Source of the DNA: Pseudomonadota bacterium
GTDB taxonomy: Bacteria; Pseudomonadota; Gammaproteobacteria; Xanthomonadales; Rhodanobacteraceae
DNA: 64,000 bases
Assembly: GCA_018240465.1 (NCBI GenBank)
Contig: JAFEFS010000081.1
Span: 1 to 64,000 of the forward strand
Direction of reading: 5' to 3'
The stretch's first letter is position 1, and the number at the start of each line of letters is the position of its first letter. Position numbers and translations under genes: made by a program. Shown piece after piece: positions 57,063 to 64,000 of the stretch. Below the pieces are notes generated by a model. The model did no database searches. It worked only from the letters and a program-made list of their open reading frames with translations, and was not told the origin of the DNA.

Positions 57063-57112
57063 ATGCAGCACACTCAGTTTGGCACTTCGATGCCGATATA
57101 CCGGCGGGAGGA

Positions 57113-57202
57113 GTCCATTCGATCAGTCAAGTGGACCGCGGCGACGGGCCGCGCTATCTTCGTACGCATCGTGGCCGCGGCCACTTACCTCAAGCGTTGG
57201 AC
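57113..57202 (+). other. attC-like site 2 (before the NTF2-like gene)
   Basis: R'' GTCCATT (57113-57119) pairs with R' GTTGGAC (57196-57202) at five of seven positions. L'' AAGTGGACCGCGGC (57129-57142) pairs perfectly with L' GCCGCGGCCACTT (57174-57186) if the A at 57135 bulges out, the extrahelical base that marks the recombined strand in attC hairpins. The two spacers between R and L boxes are of equal length. The loop between L'' and L' is 31 bases. Total 90 bases. Confidence 0.72.
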
Positions 57203-57270
57203 ATCACGATCAGAATTCGCGATGGCGGACCCATACCTTGATGACGCAGCATGAAGCGAGGAGAGCCCGG

Positions 57271-57666
57271 ATGACAGTCGATCCCGCAGCAGTACGTGCG
57301 ATGGTGTCCGCTTATACGGCAGCCTGGAACTCTGGCTCACCGGAGGCCGTTGCTTCCTTTTATGCCCCGGACGGGCGTATTGTCATTAATCGCGGTGAGC
57401 CTTGGGTAGATCGCAAAGGTATCGGTGAAATGGCCGCTGGCTTCTTTGCCGACGTTCCGGATCTCACACTGATATGCGAAGACGTGCGTTGCGCGGGCAA
57501 TCATGTCGCATACTTCTGGACCTTCACTGGGACACATGCTGCCACGAAGAATCCACTCCGCGTTTCCGGTTGGGAGGAGTGGGATCTCAATCCGGACTTA
57601 AAGGTAGTTGAATCGCGTGGTTGGTACGACGCAGCCGAATACGAGCGGCAGACCGCGGCCCGTTAG
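57271..57666 (+). CDS. NTF2/SnoaL-like domain protein (cassette gene 3)
   Basis: A 131-residue cone-shaped alpha+beta protein. VRAMVSAYTAAWNSGSPEAV, ASFYAPDGRIVINRGEPWVD, GIGEMAAGFFADVPDLTLIC and HVAYFWTFTGTHAATKNPLR follow the SnoaL-like (polyketide-cyclase-type) pattern. Activity is unknown; such folds are very common in integron cassettes. GAGGAGA lies eight bases before the ATG at 57271; an ATG at 57241 is possible. The stop is four bases before the attC R'' box. Confidence 0.85.
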   Translation: MTVDPAAVRAMVSAYTAAWNSGSPEAVASFYAPDGRIVINRGEPWVDRKGIGEMAAGFFADVPDLTLICEDVRCAGNHVAYFWTFTGTHAATKNPLRVSGWEEWDLNPDLKVVESRGWYDAAEYERQTAAR

Positions 57667-57670
57667 TGAT

Positions 57671-57757
57671 GCCCAACCCGGCGTTCAACCGGACGCGCAC
57701 CCGAAGTCGTTCGCTCTCCGAGCGTTCTCGGGCGCGCCGGTTGACTTTGCGTTGGCG
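57671..57757 (+). other. attC-like site 3 (after the NTF2-like gene)
   Basis: The clearest site. R'' GCCCAAC (57671-57677), spacer CCGGC, L'' GTTCAACCGGACGCGC (57683-57698), L' GCGCGCCGGTTGAC (57732-57745), spacer TTTGC, R' GTTGGCG (57751-57757). L'' and L' pair over 14 bases with two unpaired bases (a T and an A) on the L'' side. The invariant AAC and GTT of the core boxes are present and both spacers are five bases. The terminal loop contains its own hairpin CGCTC-TCC-GAGCG. Confidence 0.85.
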
Positions 57758-57932
57758 GACGCGCCACACCCTCACCGCTGACGCAGACGTTGATGCTCCC
57801 GGAGCAAACGGTCTGCTCTCCTGCCGCTACGGCGTGTGCGGCGGCGTAGCATCGTTGCGGCGTTGACCACCCGAACAGAACACCGCTGTAACGGTGCTTG
57901 CATCTAGCGGGCCGGATCATTGAAGGCGAAGC

Positions 57933-58718
57933 ATGAAAGATAATCGGACTCCCAATTACGGTCTGGATGCCCCGGTGGCGGTGCGCAACATGCTCGTTGT
58001 CGCGGCGTTTGGGATCATCTCGCTGATCACGCGGCTGCTTGGCGTGTGGTCCCGGCAGGATGCTATTGCGGTGATCGCCCGGCCGTTGATGTTGGCCGGT
58101 CTGGGCTTCGGCGCGATGGCCTTGTGGATGATTTACGACAGCAAGATCGGGAAGATACGCGAGCGGGAAAGATATCTGGACAAGATCAACTGGAAAGGGC
58201 ACGAGCGCGTATTGGATGTGGGGTGCGGGCTGGGACTATTTCTCATCGGCGCGGCCAAACGGCTCTCGACCGGACGCGCCGTCGGCATCGACAAATGGCA
58301 GCAGGAAGATCTCAGCGGCAACAACGCTGAGGGCACGATACGCAACGCGTTGATCGAAGACGTCGCAGATAAAGTCGAAGTGAACACCGGCGATGCGCGA
58401 CACCTTCCCTTCGCTGATGCCAGCTTTGACGTGGTGCTCTCGAGCATGGCGCTGCACAACATTTACAACGCAGACGAGCGGCAGACCGCCGTGCGCGAGA
58501 TCGCACGCGTGTTAGCACCTGGTGGGCGCGTGCTCATCATCGACGTACGGTACACGTCGACATACGCCGCCACGTTGCGTGACGCAGGGTTAACGGATGT
58601 GCGCTGCGTGCAAGGCGTGTTCCCGTATCTGCTGACGCTGATCACGTTCGGCTCGTTGGGATGGGGCTACGTGATCGGTACAAGAGTGATCGACAAAACA
58701 TCATCGAGCGCCGCCTAA
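57933..58718 (+). CDS. Membrane-anchored class I SAM-dependent methyltransferase (cassette gene 4)
   Basis: A 261-residue protein. Two N-terminal membrane helices (MLVVAAFGIISLITRLLGVW and LMLAGLGFGAMALWMIYDSK) precede a Rossmann methyltransferase. Motif I is VLDVGCGLGLFLIGAAKRLS, followed by GRAVGIDKWQ, VNTGDARHLPFADASFDVVL (motifs II-IV) and EIARVLAPGGRVLIIDV. The substrate is unknown, perhaps a lipid or membrane-near molecule. A GAAGG ribosome-binding site precedes the ATG. The 175 bases between the preceding attC and the start are unusually long for a cassette leader. The stop TAA lies inside the next R'' box. Confidence 0.87.
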   Translation: MKDNRTPNYGLDAPVAVRNMLVVAAFGIISLITRLLGVWSRQDAIAVIARPLMLAGLGFGAMALWMIYDSKIGKIRERERYLDKINWKGHERVLDVGCGLGLFLIGAAKRLSTGRAVGIDKWQQEDLSGNNAEGTIRNALIEDVADKVEVNTGDARHLPFADASFDVVLSSMALHNIYNADERQTAVREIARVLAPGGRVLIIDVRYTSTYAATLRDAGLTDVRCVQGVFPYLLTLITFGSLGWGYVIGTRVIDKTSSSAA

Positions 58719-58770
58719 CAATTCCTGTATGGACTCCCATTGCAAGTGACCGAGTAAAACACTGTTTGGC
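58713..58770 (+). other. attC-like site 4 (after the methyltransferase gene)
   Basis: R'' GCCTAAC (58713-58719) and R' GTTTGGC (58764-58770) pair at six of seven positions, and both retain the invariant AAC/GTT. The distance of 58 bases equals the shortest known attC sites. The internal arms are weaker: ACTC (58733-58736) with GAGT (58752-58755) around a TTGCAA core. R'' overlaps the stop codon of the methyltransferase gene, a common cassette layout. Confidence 0.6.
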
Positions 58771-58797
58771 AAGCGATGCGGTTGCAGTCGTGTATAC

Positions 58798-58916
58798 GGC
58801 CTTGGGGTGAGCGGCTTGCGCTCGGGCCAGGAGGGAATCCGACAGGACGAAGCCACACGTTCAATCGGCCACTGACGGCCAGAAGTGTTATCGGCTTACT
58901 CGCCCCGGGGCCCGAC
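58798..58916 (+). repeat. Repeat copy B, right after the last attC-like site
   Basis: Begins GGCCTTGGGGTGAGC and includes GAAGCCACACGTTCAATCGG plus CCA, then TTATCGGCTT. Aligned with the minus-strand copy at 34044-34158, it keeps a 15-base exact block and a 22-of-23 block in the same order and at similar spacing. The remainder of the 280-base gap up to 59050 has no recognised gene. The element is probably a dispersed intergenic repeat; whether it belongs to a further cassette is unknown. Confidence 0.7.
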
Positions 58917-59050
58917 TTGCTTGCCATCGACGTTCGTCTTACCTGCAACGCGGTGGAAGGAACTCAGTGAGTTGGCCACCTACTGGCGTGGTCGGAATCG
59001 AAGCTCATGCGGTGGTGTTCGGCGGCCCACAGGCGCCGCGCGATTCCGCC

Positions 59051-61099
59051 TCAGTGCATTTCATCGGTTGGCTCGGGAATCGCCAGGTACACCGTACTCC
59101 AGAGTTGCGCGGCGTTGGATTCGTCGGCGTCGTTCTTGCGCTGGCCGAAGGGGCTCATGACGTAGCGGCCATCGACGTAGGTCCACGACCACAGTTCGGA
59201 CGTACTCATTTTTTTTGTGGCGCGAATCACCCGCCAGAGTTCCATCTGTGCCTTTTTCAATGCGGCCCGCGTCGGTTCCGGCAGATCGCTGCGTTCGAGC
59301 TGACGCGCCAGACCTGCCGTCATCAGGGCCTGCTGCCATGACCAGACCACGGCGCCGTGATAGGCGTTGCGGCCGAGGATTTTCTGCAGGTCGGCACCGG
59401 CATAGACCGCATCGGCGACCACCATGCCCACGCCGGTCATCAGGCCGGCGGGAAACGGGCGGAAAATCGCCGCGAGGGCCGCATCCAGTTGCGCGGCATC
59501 GGGACGGCCGAACAGCAGCGCGAAGCCGTCGTCCGAATTCAGCACGGGAATCGGCTTGCCTTGTGCATCGAGGGAGAGCGCGTTGAACGTGATTTCGCCG
59601 CTTGCTGGCAGGCTGGCCAGCGCCGCTGCCGGGTCGATGCCCTGGGCCCTGGCATAGCCCGCCACGTCGGCGCGCGCGACCGCGACGGGCAGTTTGACCA
59701 GGAACAAGGGCGGCGCACGGCGCGACCAGACGGCGGCGAGCTTGTCTGCGGATGCCGCTTCGTTGCCGGTGGAGTCCGGCGGCGTCAGCCCCGCCTTGCG
59801 CAGGCGCGCGATGGCTTCGAGCGCAGCCGGCATCAGGATCGCGTTGACGTCGTAGGGGATGCGCCCGCCGGCAAGACCGATCTCGCTGTCGCGCCACTCG
59901 CCTACTTTTTCGCCGGGTTTGAGCGCCACCAGATTCGTCGCCGACGGATCGCGCGCGAACGGCCGCGCGTGCGCGAGCACGAGGGCGAAATTGCGGGCCA
60001 GCGCGGCGCCGGCGGTTTTACCGGAGTCGAGCTTGCGCGCGAGAAACGCCTTGGCGCGCGCCCTGCCGTCGGAGCTGTCCAGCAGATAGGCCGCGGCGAC
60101 CGGCGCGAGCATGACGTCGCTGTCGATCATCTTGTAGTCGTAGATCGGCGCATCGCCGGCGCCCGTGCCTTCCTTGCGATGGCGAAGCACCGCGAACTCG
60201 CCGATATCCTCCTCGTGCGCAACCTGGCCGTCCGGTGAAAGACGGTTCAACACCGCGGCTAGCCCATCCTCCACCGCCAGCGGTTGCAGCGCCGGCAGCA
60301 GCAGGCGCAGCGACATCAGCGTATCGCGGCCGAAATAGGTATCGAAGCGCCACGAGCCGGCGAGGAATTTTTCTTCGTAGCTGAGAAAGCGCAGCGCGTT
60401 GCGCCCGCGCTCGTCGCTGCCGGCGTTGGAACTGAACAGCGCATCGGCCGCGAACGGCGTCAGCGGCTTCTCGCCGGTCAGCGCGCGCAGGCGCAGGCGC
60501 AGCGGTTTGCCGTCCGTCGGCCGGGTCAGCGTCCACGGCTTGCCGTTGCCGCCGGCCAGGCTGCCGTCTTCCACCGACAACGCGATCTCGTAACCGGGCG
60601 CGCCGTCGAGCCGCGTGCGCGACCAGGTCAGCGTATTGCCTTCGCGCCGCGCATGCGCTGCCGTTCCCGGCGGGTACGGGTGATCGAGCTGGTAATCGCG
60701 CAGCACACGCACGCTGCCGAGTACGGCATCACGGATGCGCAGCGGCGACGACGTGGCCAGCGTCGCCTCGGCCTCGATGCCGTGCAGCGCGCGCCCCTGC
60801 GCATCCTTCGCCTCCAGCGGTTGCACGCTCTGGAGATGCCATTGCACGGGCGTGGCCACCGGCTCGAACCAGATGCCGACGCCGCTGTTGCCGGCCGGGA
60901 ACGCCGCGAGCACACGCGGCTTCAAGCCCGAGCTCAACAACAGGTGCGCGGCGACAGGCCCGTCCTGATAGAACGCGTTCTCGACATCGCCCTCGCTGAT
61001 GCGGAATTGCAGTGGCTCGGCCACCGCCGGGCGCGGCGACGGTGCCATCGCTGCCAGCAGGCCCGCCAGCGCGACGGAGAAAAAACGACGAACGAACAT
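59051..61099 (-). CDS. Secreted protein with six-hairpin glycosidase-like fold
   Basis: A 682-residue exported protein. The signal peptide is FVRRFFSVALAGLLAAMAPS, probably cleaved near AVAEP. An N-terminal beta-sandwich-like region (to about 240) precedes a long helical part whose opening, WRFDTYFGRDTLMSLRLLLP, resembles the (alpha/alpha)6 barrel of glycogen-debranching or GH63-type glucosidases. Further Asp/Glu-bearing segments are AHEEDIGEFAVLRH, DSEIGLAGGRIPYDVNAILM and AVVWSWQQALMTAGLARQLE. The catalytic pair cannot be fixed from sequence. GGAG lies before the ATG at 61099; the 114-codon upstream extension is rejected because it gives no coding-like sequence. Confidence 0.7.
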   Translation of the reverse strand: MFVRRFFSVALAGLLAAMAPSPRPAVAEPLQFRISEGDVENAFYQDGPVAAHLLLSSGLKPRVLAAFPAGNSGVGIWFEPVATPVQWHLQSVQPLEAKDAQGRALHGIEAEATLATSSPLRIRDAVLGSVRVLRDYQLDHPYPPGTAAHARREGNTLTWSRTRLDGAPGYEIALSVEDGSLAGGNGKPWTLTRPTDGKPLRLRLRALTGEKPLTPFAADALFSSNAGSDERGRNALRFLSYEEKFLAGSWRFDTYFGRDTLMSLRLLLPALQPLAVEDGLAAVLNRLSPDGQVAHEEDIGEFAVLRHRKEGTGAGDAPIYDYKMIDSDVMLAPVAAAYLLDSSDGRARAKAFLARKLDSGKTAGAALARNFALVLAHARPFARDPSATNLVALKPGEKVGEWRDSEIGLAGGRIPYDVNAILMPAALEAIARLRKAGLTPPDSTGNEAASADKLAAVWSRRAPPLFLVKLPVAVARADVAGYARAQGIDPAAALASLPASGEITFNALSLDAQGKPIPVLNSDDGFALLFGRPDAAQLDAALAAIFRPFPAGLMTGVGMVVADAVYAGADLQKILGRNAYHGAVVWSWQQALMTAGLARQLERSDLPEPTRAALKKAQMELWRVIRATKKMSTSELWSWTYVDGRYVMSPFGQRKNDADESNAAQLWSTVYLAIPEPTDEMH

Positions 61100-61266
61100 G
61101 GCATCTCCGAAATGGACCCGACCACCGCGAACCGCGAAGCCCGTGCAATTTAGCAAATGCCGCGTCGCGAGGAACGCGTGCATTTCCGGCCGGGGTCGCA
61201 TCCGCGAATTTACTGTAGCCGCGGCGAGGGTTATCCTGCACCGCTTATCCCGCATTGCAGCATGCC

Positions 61267-63156
61267 ATGACCGGTGCATCTGTTCCTCCCCCTCGCCCGA
61301 GCGCGGCCGACCCGTTGCCGGTATCGCCCGGTCTCGGCGACGTGATGACTGCCGCGCGCATGCCGCGCAAGTCGGTGCAGTTGGACAAGCGCGTGCTGCT
61401 GATTTCGACGATCGCGATCCTGCTCGCCGCAACCTGTGCATTGATCGCGCAATGGCTGACGGCGCTGATCGGCATCGTCACCAATTTTGCCTTCTACGGC
61501 CGCTGGTCGACCGAGCTGACCTCGCCGGCGGGCAACCATCTCGGGGCCTGGGTGATCCTCGTTCCGGTCGTCGGCGGCCTGATCGTCGGCGCGATGGCGC
61601 GCTGGGGTTCGGCGGCGATCCGTGGCCACGGCATTCCCGAGGCGATGGAACAGGTGCTGCTCAACCAGAGCCGCATCCCGCCGCGCATCACGTTTCTCAA
61701 GCCGGTTTCGTCGGCGGTCGCGATCGGCACCGGCGGGCCGTTCGGTGCGGAAGGTCCGATCATCGCGACCGGCGGCGCGCTCGGCTCGCTGATCGGGCAA
61801 CTCATGCACGTCACCGCGATCGAACGCAAAACCCTGCTCGCCGCGGGCGCGGCCGCCGGCATGGCGGCTGTGTTCGGCTCGCCGATTTCGGCGGTGATCC
61901 TCGCCGTCGAGCTGCTGCTGTTCGAGCTGCGTCCGCGCTCGCTGATTCCGGTCGCGCTCGCGGCGACGACGGCGACCGGCATCCGCTACGCAATGGTCGG
62001 CTCGCACGCGGTGTTTGCGATGCCGCAGGTCGCGATTCCTGGCGCCGGCGCGTTGCTGTTCTATGTCCTGCTCGGCGCGGCACTCGGCTTCATCAGCGTC
62101 GGCGTCACGCGCGCCGTTTACGCGGTCGAAGACGCGTTCGACCGCTTGCCGATCCACTGGATGTGGTGGCCGGCGCTCGGCGGGCTCGCGGTCGGCGTGG
62201 TCGGCTTTTTTGCCCCGCTGACGCTCGGCGTCGGTTACACCAACATCGAGCAGATCGTCTCGGGCGGCTTCGCGCTCAATGCGCTGATGTTCCTGTGCGC
62301 GATGAAATTCCTGTCGTGGGTGATCGCCCTCGGCAGCGGCACCTCGGGCGGCACGCTGGCGCCGCTGTTCACGATCGGCGGCGCGCTCGGCGCGGCGGCC
62401 GGCATGCTCGCCGCGCCGCTGCTGCCGCGCCTCGGCATCGATCCGCGCATCGCCGGCCTCGTCGGCATGGCGGCGATGTTCGCCGGCGCCTCGCGCGCGG
62501 TGCTCGCCTCGATCGTGTTCGCATTCGAAACCACGCTGCAACCGGCCGGCCTGCTGCCGCTGCTCGGCGGCTGTTCGATGGCCTATCTGGTCTCGTGTCT
62601 GTGCATGCGCCAGACGATCATGACCGAGAAGATCGCGCGCCGCGGCGTGCGCGTGCCGAGCGAATACGCGGCCGACTATCTCGACCAGGTGCTGGTGCGC
62701 GATTCCTGCTCGCGCGACCTCACCGTGCTGAACGCCGCCGACGATCTCGGCAGCGTGCGCCGCTGGCTCGCCTCGGGCGACGCCAAGGCGCAATTCCTCG
62801 GCTATCCGGTGCTCGATCAAACCGGCAACCTGCGCGGCATCGTCACCCGCCGGCAATTGCTCGATGCGCAGAATGCCGATGCCAAAGGCGTGGGCGAGCT
62901 GCTTCCGACGGCACCGATCATCGTCTTCGAGGACAATTCGCTGCGCGAAGCCGCCGACCACATGGTCGAGGAAAAAGTCGGCAGCGTCGCCGTCGTCACG
63001 CGCGAGGCGCCGCAAAAAATCGTCGGTGTGCTGACCCGCGGCGACCTCGTCACCGCGCACACGCGCCGCCTGAGCGAAGCGCGCGATGCGAACCGGCAGA
63101 TCCGCGTGCGCCAGGCAATCCGCGAGCGGTTGCGCAGGACTACGGACGGCGGTTGA
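61267..63156 (+). CDS. CLC-family chloride channel/antiporter with C-terminal CBS pair
   Basis: A 629-residue membrane protein. The selectivity-filter segments are GHGIPEAMEQ (GxGIP), GTGGPFGAEGPIIATGGALG (G-x-EGP, with the gating Glu kept) and LGSGTSGGTLAPLFTIGGAL. AVILAVELLLFELRPR holds a Glu in the region of the internal proton glutamate, hinting at exchange rather than a channel. About 12 hydrophobic helices span residues 45-440. Two CBS domains follow (VLVRDSCSRDLTVLNAADDL, LLPTAPIIVFEDNSLREAAD), likely nucleotide-sensing. The start is the ATG at 61267. Confidence 0.92.
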   Translation: MTGASVPPPRPSAADPLPVSPGLGDVMTAARMPRKSVQLDKRVLLISTIAILLAATCALIAQWLTALIGIVTNFAFYGRWSTELTSPAGNHLGAWVILVPVVGGLIVGAMARWGSAAIRGHGIPEAMEQVLLNQSRIPPRITFLKPVSSAVAIGTGGPFGAEGPIIATGGALGSLIGQLMHVTAIERKTLLAAGAAAGMAAVFGSPISAVILAVELLLFELRPRSLIPVALAATTATGIRYAMVGSHAVFAMPQVAIPGAGALLFYVLLGAALGFISVGVTRAVYAVEDAFDRLPIHWMWWPALGGLAVGVVGFFAPLTLGVGYTNIEQIVSGGFALNALMFLCAMKFLSWVIALGSGTSGGTLAPLFTIGGALGAAAGMLAAPLLPRLGIDPRIAGLVGMAAMFAGASRAVLASIVFAFETTLQPAGLLPLLGGCSMAYLVSCLCMRQTIMTEKIARRGVRVPSEYAADYLDQVLVRDSCSRDLTVLNAADDLGSVRRWLASGDAKAQFLGYPVLDQTGNLRGIVTRRQLLDAQNADAKGVGELLPTAPIIVFEDNSLREAADHMVEEKVGSVAVVTREAPQKIVGVLTRGDLVTAHTRRLSEARDANRQIRVRQAIRERLRRTTDGG

Positions 63157-63237
63157 AGCCTGTCGGCTAAGCGCCTCGCAATACCGCCAGCCGACTCTGC
63201 AGCGCCCTGTTCGCCGAGCGCGTTGCGCTGACTCAAG

Positions 63238-63788
63238 TCAAAACCGCGCGTAACGATCAACTGCGCAATACGCCTGCCGAGCAGACGCTCGCCGGTGCGC
63301 AGGAAAGGCGCAGTACGCACATGCGCGAGAACGACGGCTTTGCCACAGAAATGGAATGCAGCGCCCCGCACGCCGCGGATCGCCACGAAAAAACGCAACG
63401 TTGACCACGCCGTCAGCGACGATGAGTGCCAGCGGCGGCAGGGCCAGCTTCCAGGTATGCGGGCCGGCGAGAATCGAAAAATCCGCCAATTGAAGGCAAA
63501 GGCAGCCAGCACCAGGCAGATGCCGGCGAGGACCAGCAGCGAGAGCAGGAAGAACTTTGCCGCCTGCCACGGCCGGCGATATTCGTGAAAGGTATCGTGC
63601 AGGATGCGCAGAACGAGCACGCGCACGCCTTCGAACGGGATCAACACGACCAGACCGTCCAGCCACTCGTTCGAGTCGTCCCATCGTGGCTGCACGGCCC
63701 AGCGGGCGAGGCCGGCGACGACGAGCGTCGGCACGATCAGGTCCAGAACGAGCGCCCGCCAGTCCGTTGGTGCCGCGATCGCCGCCAT
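63238..63788 (-). pseudogene. Membrane protein gene with disrupted reading frame
   Basis: From the ATG at 63788 the frame encodes a plausible membrane protein (DWRALVLDLIVPTLVVAGLA, LVVLIPFEGVRVLVLRILHD, FLLSLLVLAGICLVLAAFAF). At a run of five T (minus strand, about 63477-63481) good coding sequence jumps to another frame, which continues KLALPPLALIVADGVVNVAF. One more T would join them. At a second T-run (six T, about 63388-63393) the first frame again looks better. Without correction the first frame runs on antisense into the CLC gene to 62817. Either sequencing error in homopolymers or a decayed gene fits. No family was recognised. Confidence 0.5.
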
Positions 63789-63913
63789 GCGCGCCCCTCC
63801 CCGGCGGCCGCCAGCATAAATCCCGCGTTTCGCCATGGCGAGCGCCCCTGCCCCGGTCAACTTGCCGCTGATGACGCAATGAACGAAAATGCTTGATTGG
63901 ACAAGATATTCCC

Positions 63914-64000
63914 ATGATCGATTCTCAACACTACCCGCGCCTTTCGCGCATCGCCTCGCCGACCGATCTGCGCAAGTTCGACGAAGCCGAGCTGCCTGAA
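63914..64000 (+). CDS. dxs: 1-deoxy-D-xylulose-5-phosphate synthase, 5' end only
   Basis: The window ends 29 codons into this gene. The visible protein, YPRLSRIASPTDLRKFDEAE plus LPE, is the characteristic DXS start (hydrophobic-Pro-x-Leu, then I-x-S/T-P-x-D-L-R/K), where the first enzyme of the methylerythritol-phosphate isoprenoid pathway begins. The remaining 590 or so residues lie beyond the edge. Confidence 0.85.
   Translation, partial: MIDSQHYPRLSRIASPTDLRKFDEAELPE

Larger units (their letters stand above)
56430..58770 (+). mobile_element. Integrase-less attC gene-cassette cluster (CALIN-like)
   Basis: Four unrelated small genes or fragments in one orientation are each followed by a site with attC architecture (56754-56883, 57113-57202, 57671-57757, 58713-58770). 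Distances from R' to R' are about 320, 555 and 1013 bases, normal cassette sizes. Genes sit with their stops 0-51 bases before R''. Base composition is lower and more variable than in flanking genes. No tyrosine-recombinase integrase is encoded in the window. The term CALIN is used for clusters of attC sites lacking an integrase. The assignment rests on site geometry read by eye. Confidence 0.75.

Noticed and set aside
58776..58970. 64-codon frame with a look-alike at 33987-34181 (shared RSHTFNRP)
   Set aside because: The similarity is at DNA level in blocks with variable joints and the frames are not otherwise protein-like, so it is listed as a repeat pair rather than a gene family.

Overview
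The window reads as a chromosomal segment of a high-GC gammaproteobacterium of the Xanthomonadales/Lysobacterales type, probably Rhodanobacteraceae-like. This rests on the very high G+C at third codon positions, the Gram-negative envelope genes (KdsD/C, LptC/A/B, MurA, RND pumps), aerobic ubiquinone hydroxylases, and gene-neighbour patterns. No rRNA or tRNA gene and no CRISPR array was recognised. The genus is an inference.

Layout. 1-10.3 kb: an outer-membrane protein, the AmgK-MurU cell-wall recycling pair, then a minus-strand chain (CDP-alcohol phosphatidyltransferase, PerM-like permease, Hda) next to DUF2066, purM-purN, DUF3108, and murA-ibaG. 10.7-14.5 kb: a tightly overlapping LPS operon kdsD-kdsC-lptC-lptA-lptB, followed by a cytosine deaminase of the yeast type. 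15-17.8 kb: two poorly characterised proteins, a propeller-like protein and a secreted beta-helix protein. 18-27.8 kb: a four-gene MuxABC-OpmB/MdtABC-type efflux operon whose middle spacer is full of hairpin repeats. 28-30 kb: a RegB/RegA (PrrBA) redox two-component pair. 30-32.4 kb: an MASE1-EAL phosphodiesterase-like protein. 32.6-41.3 kb: isoaspartyl peptidase, a small DUF486 membrane protein, UbiH-type and UbiF/I-type hydroxylases, a membrane protein beside cobalamin adenosyltransferase, a deacetylase-family enzyme, a cation efflux protein, YjbR and a GNAT protein. 41.3-46.1 kb: M13 peptidase, secreted amidohydrolase, L,D-transpeptidase-like protein, DUF3224. 46.2-50.3 kb: a HemL-like aminotransferase with an MtnX/SerB-like phosphatase, then RecQ. 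50.4-56 kb: lipoprotein, acyl-CoA dehydrogenase, GNAT, TPR-2OG oxygenase, HNH nuclease. 59-64 kb: a secreted glycosidase-fold protein, a CLC-CBS channel/antiporter, a frame-disrupted membrane-protein gene, and the first 29 codons of dxs.

The most unusual region is 56.4-58.8 kb. Small, unrelated genes (EthD-like, a truncated CAAX-protease-like fragment, an NTF2/SnoaL-like protein, a membrane-anchored methyltransferase) all point the same way. Each is followed by a foldable site with the R''-L''-L'-R' architecture of integron attC recombination sites, two of them with extrahelical bases. No integron integrase lies in the window, so this looks like an integrase-less attC cluster (CALIN) or the inner part of a chromosomal integron. 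Directly after its last site lies a repeat of about 120 bp that has a second, inverted copy at about 34.1 kb.

Other dispersed-repeat candidates are an inverted-repeat element of about 145 bp between ibaG and kdsD, a long imperfect hairpin after the deacetylase gene, and a perfect 11-bp-stem palindrome between the aminotransferase and phosphatase genes.
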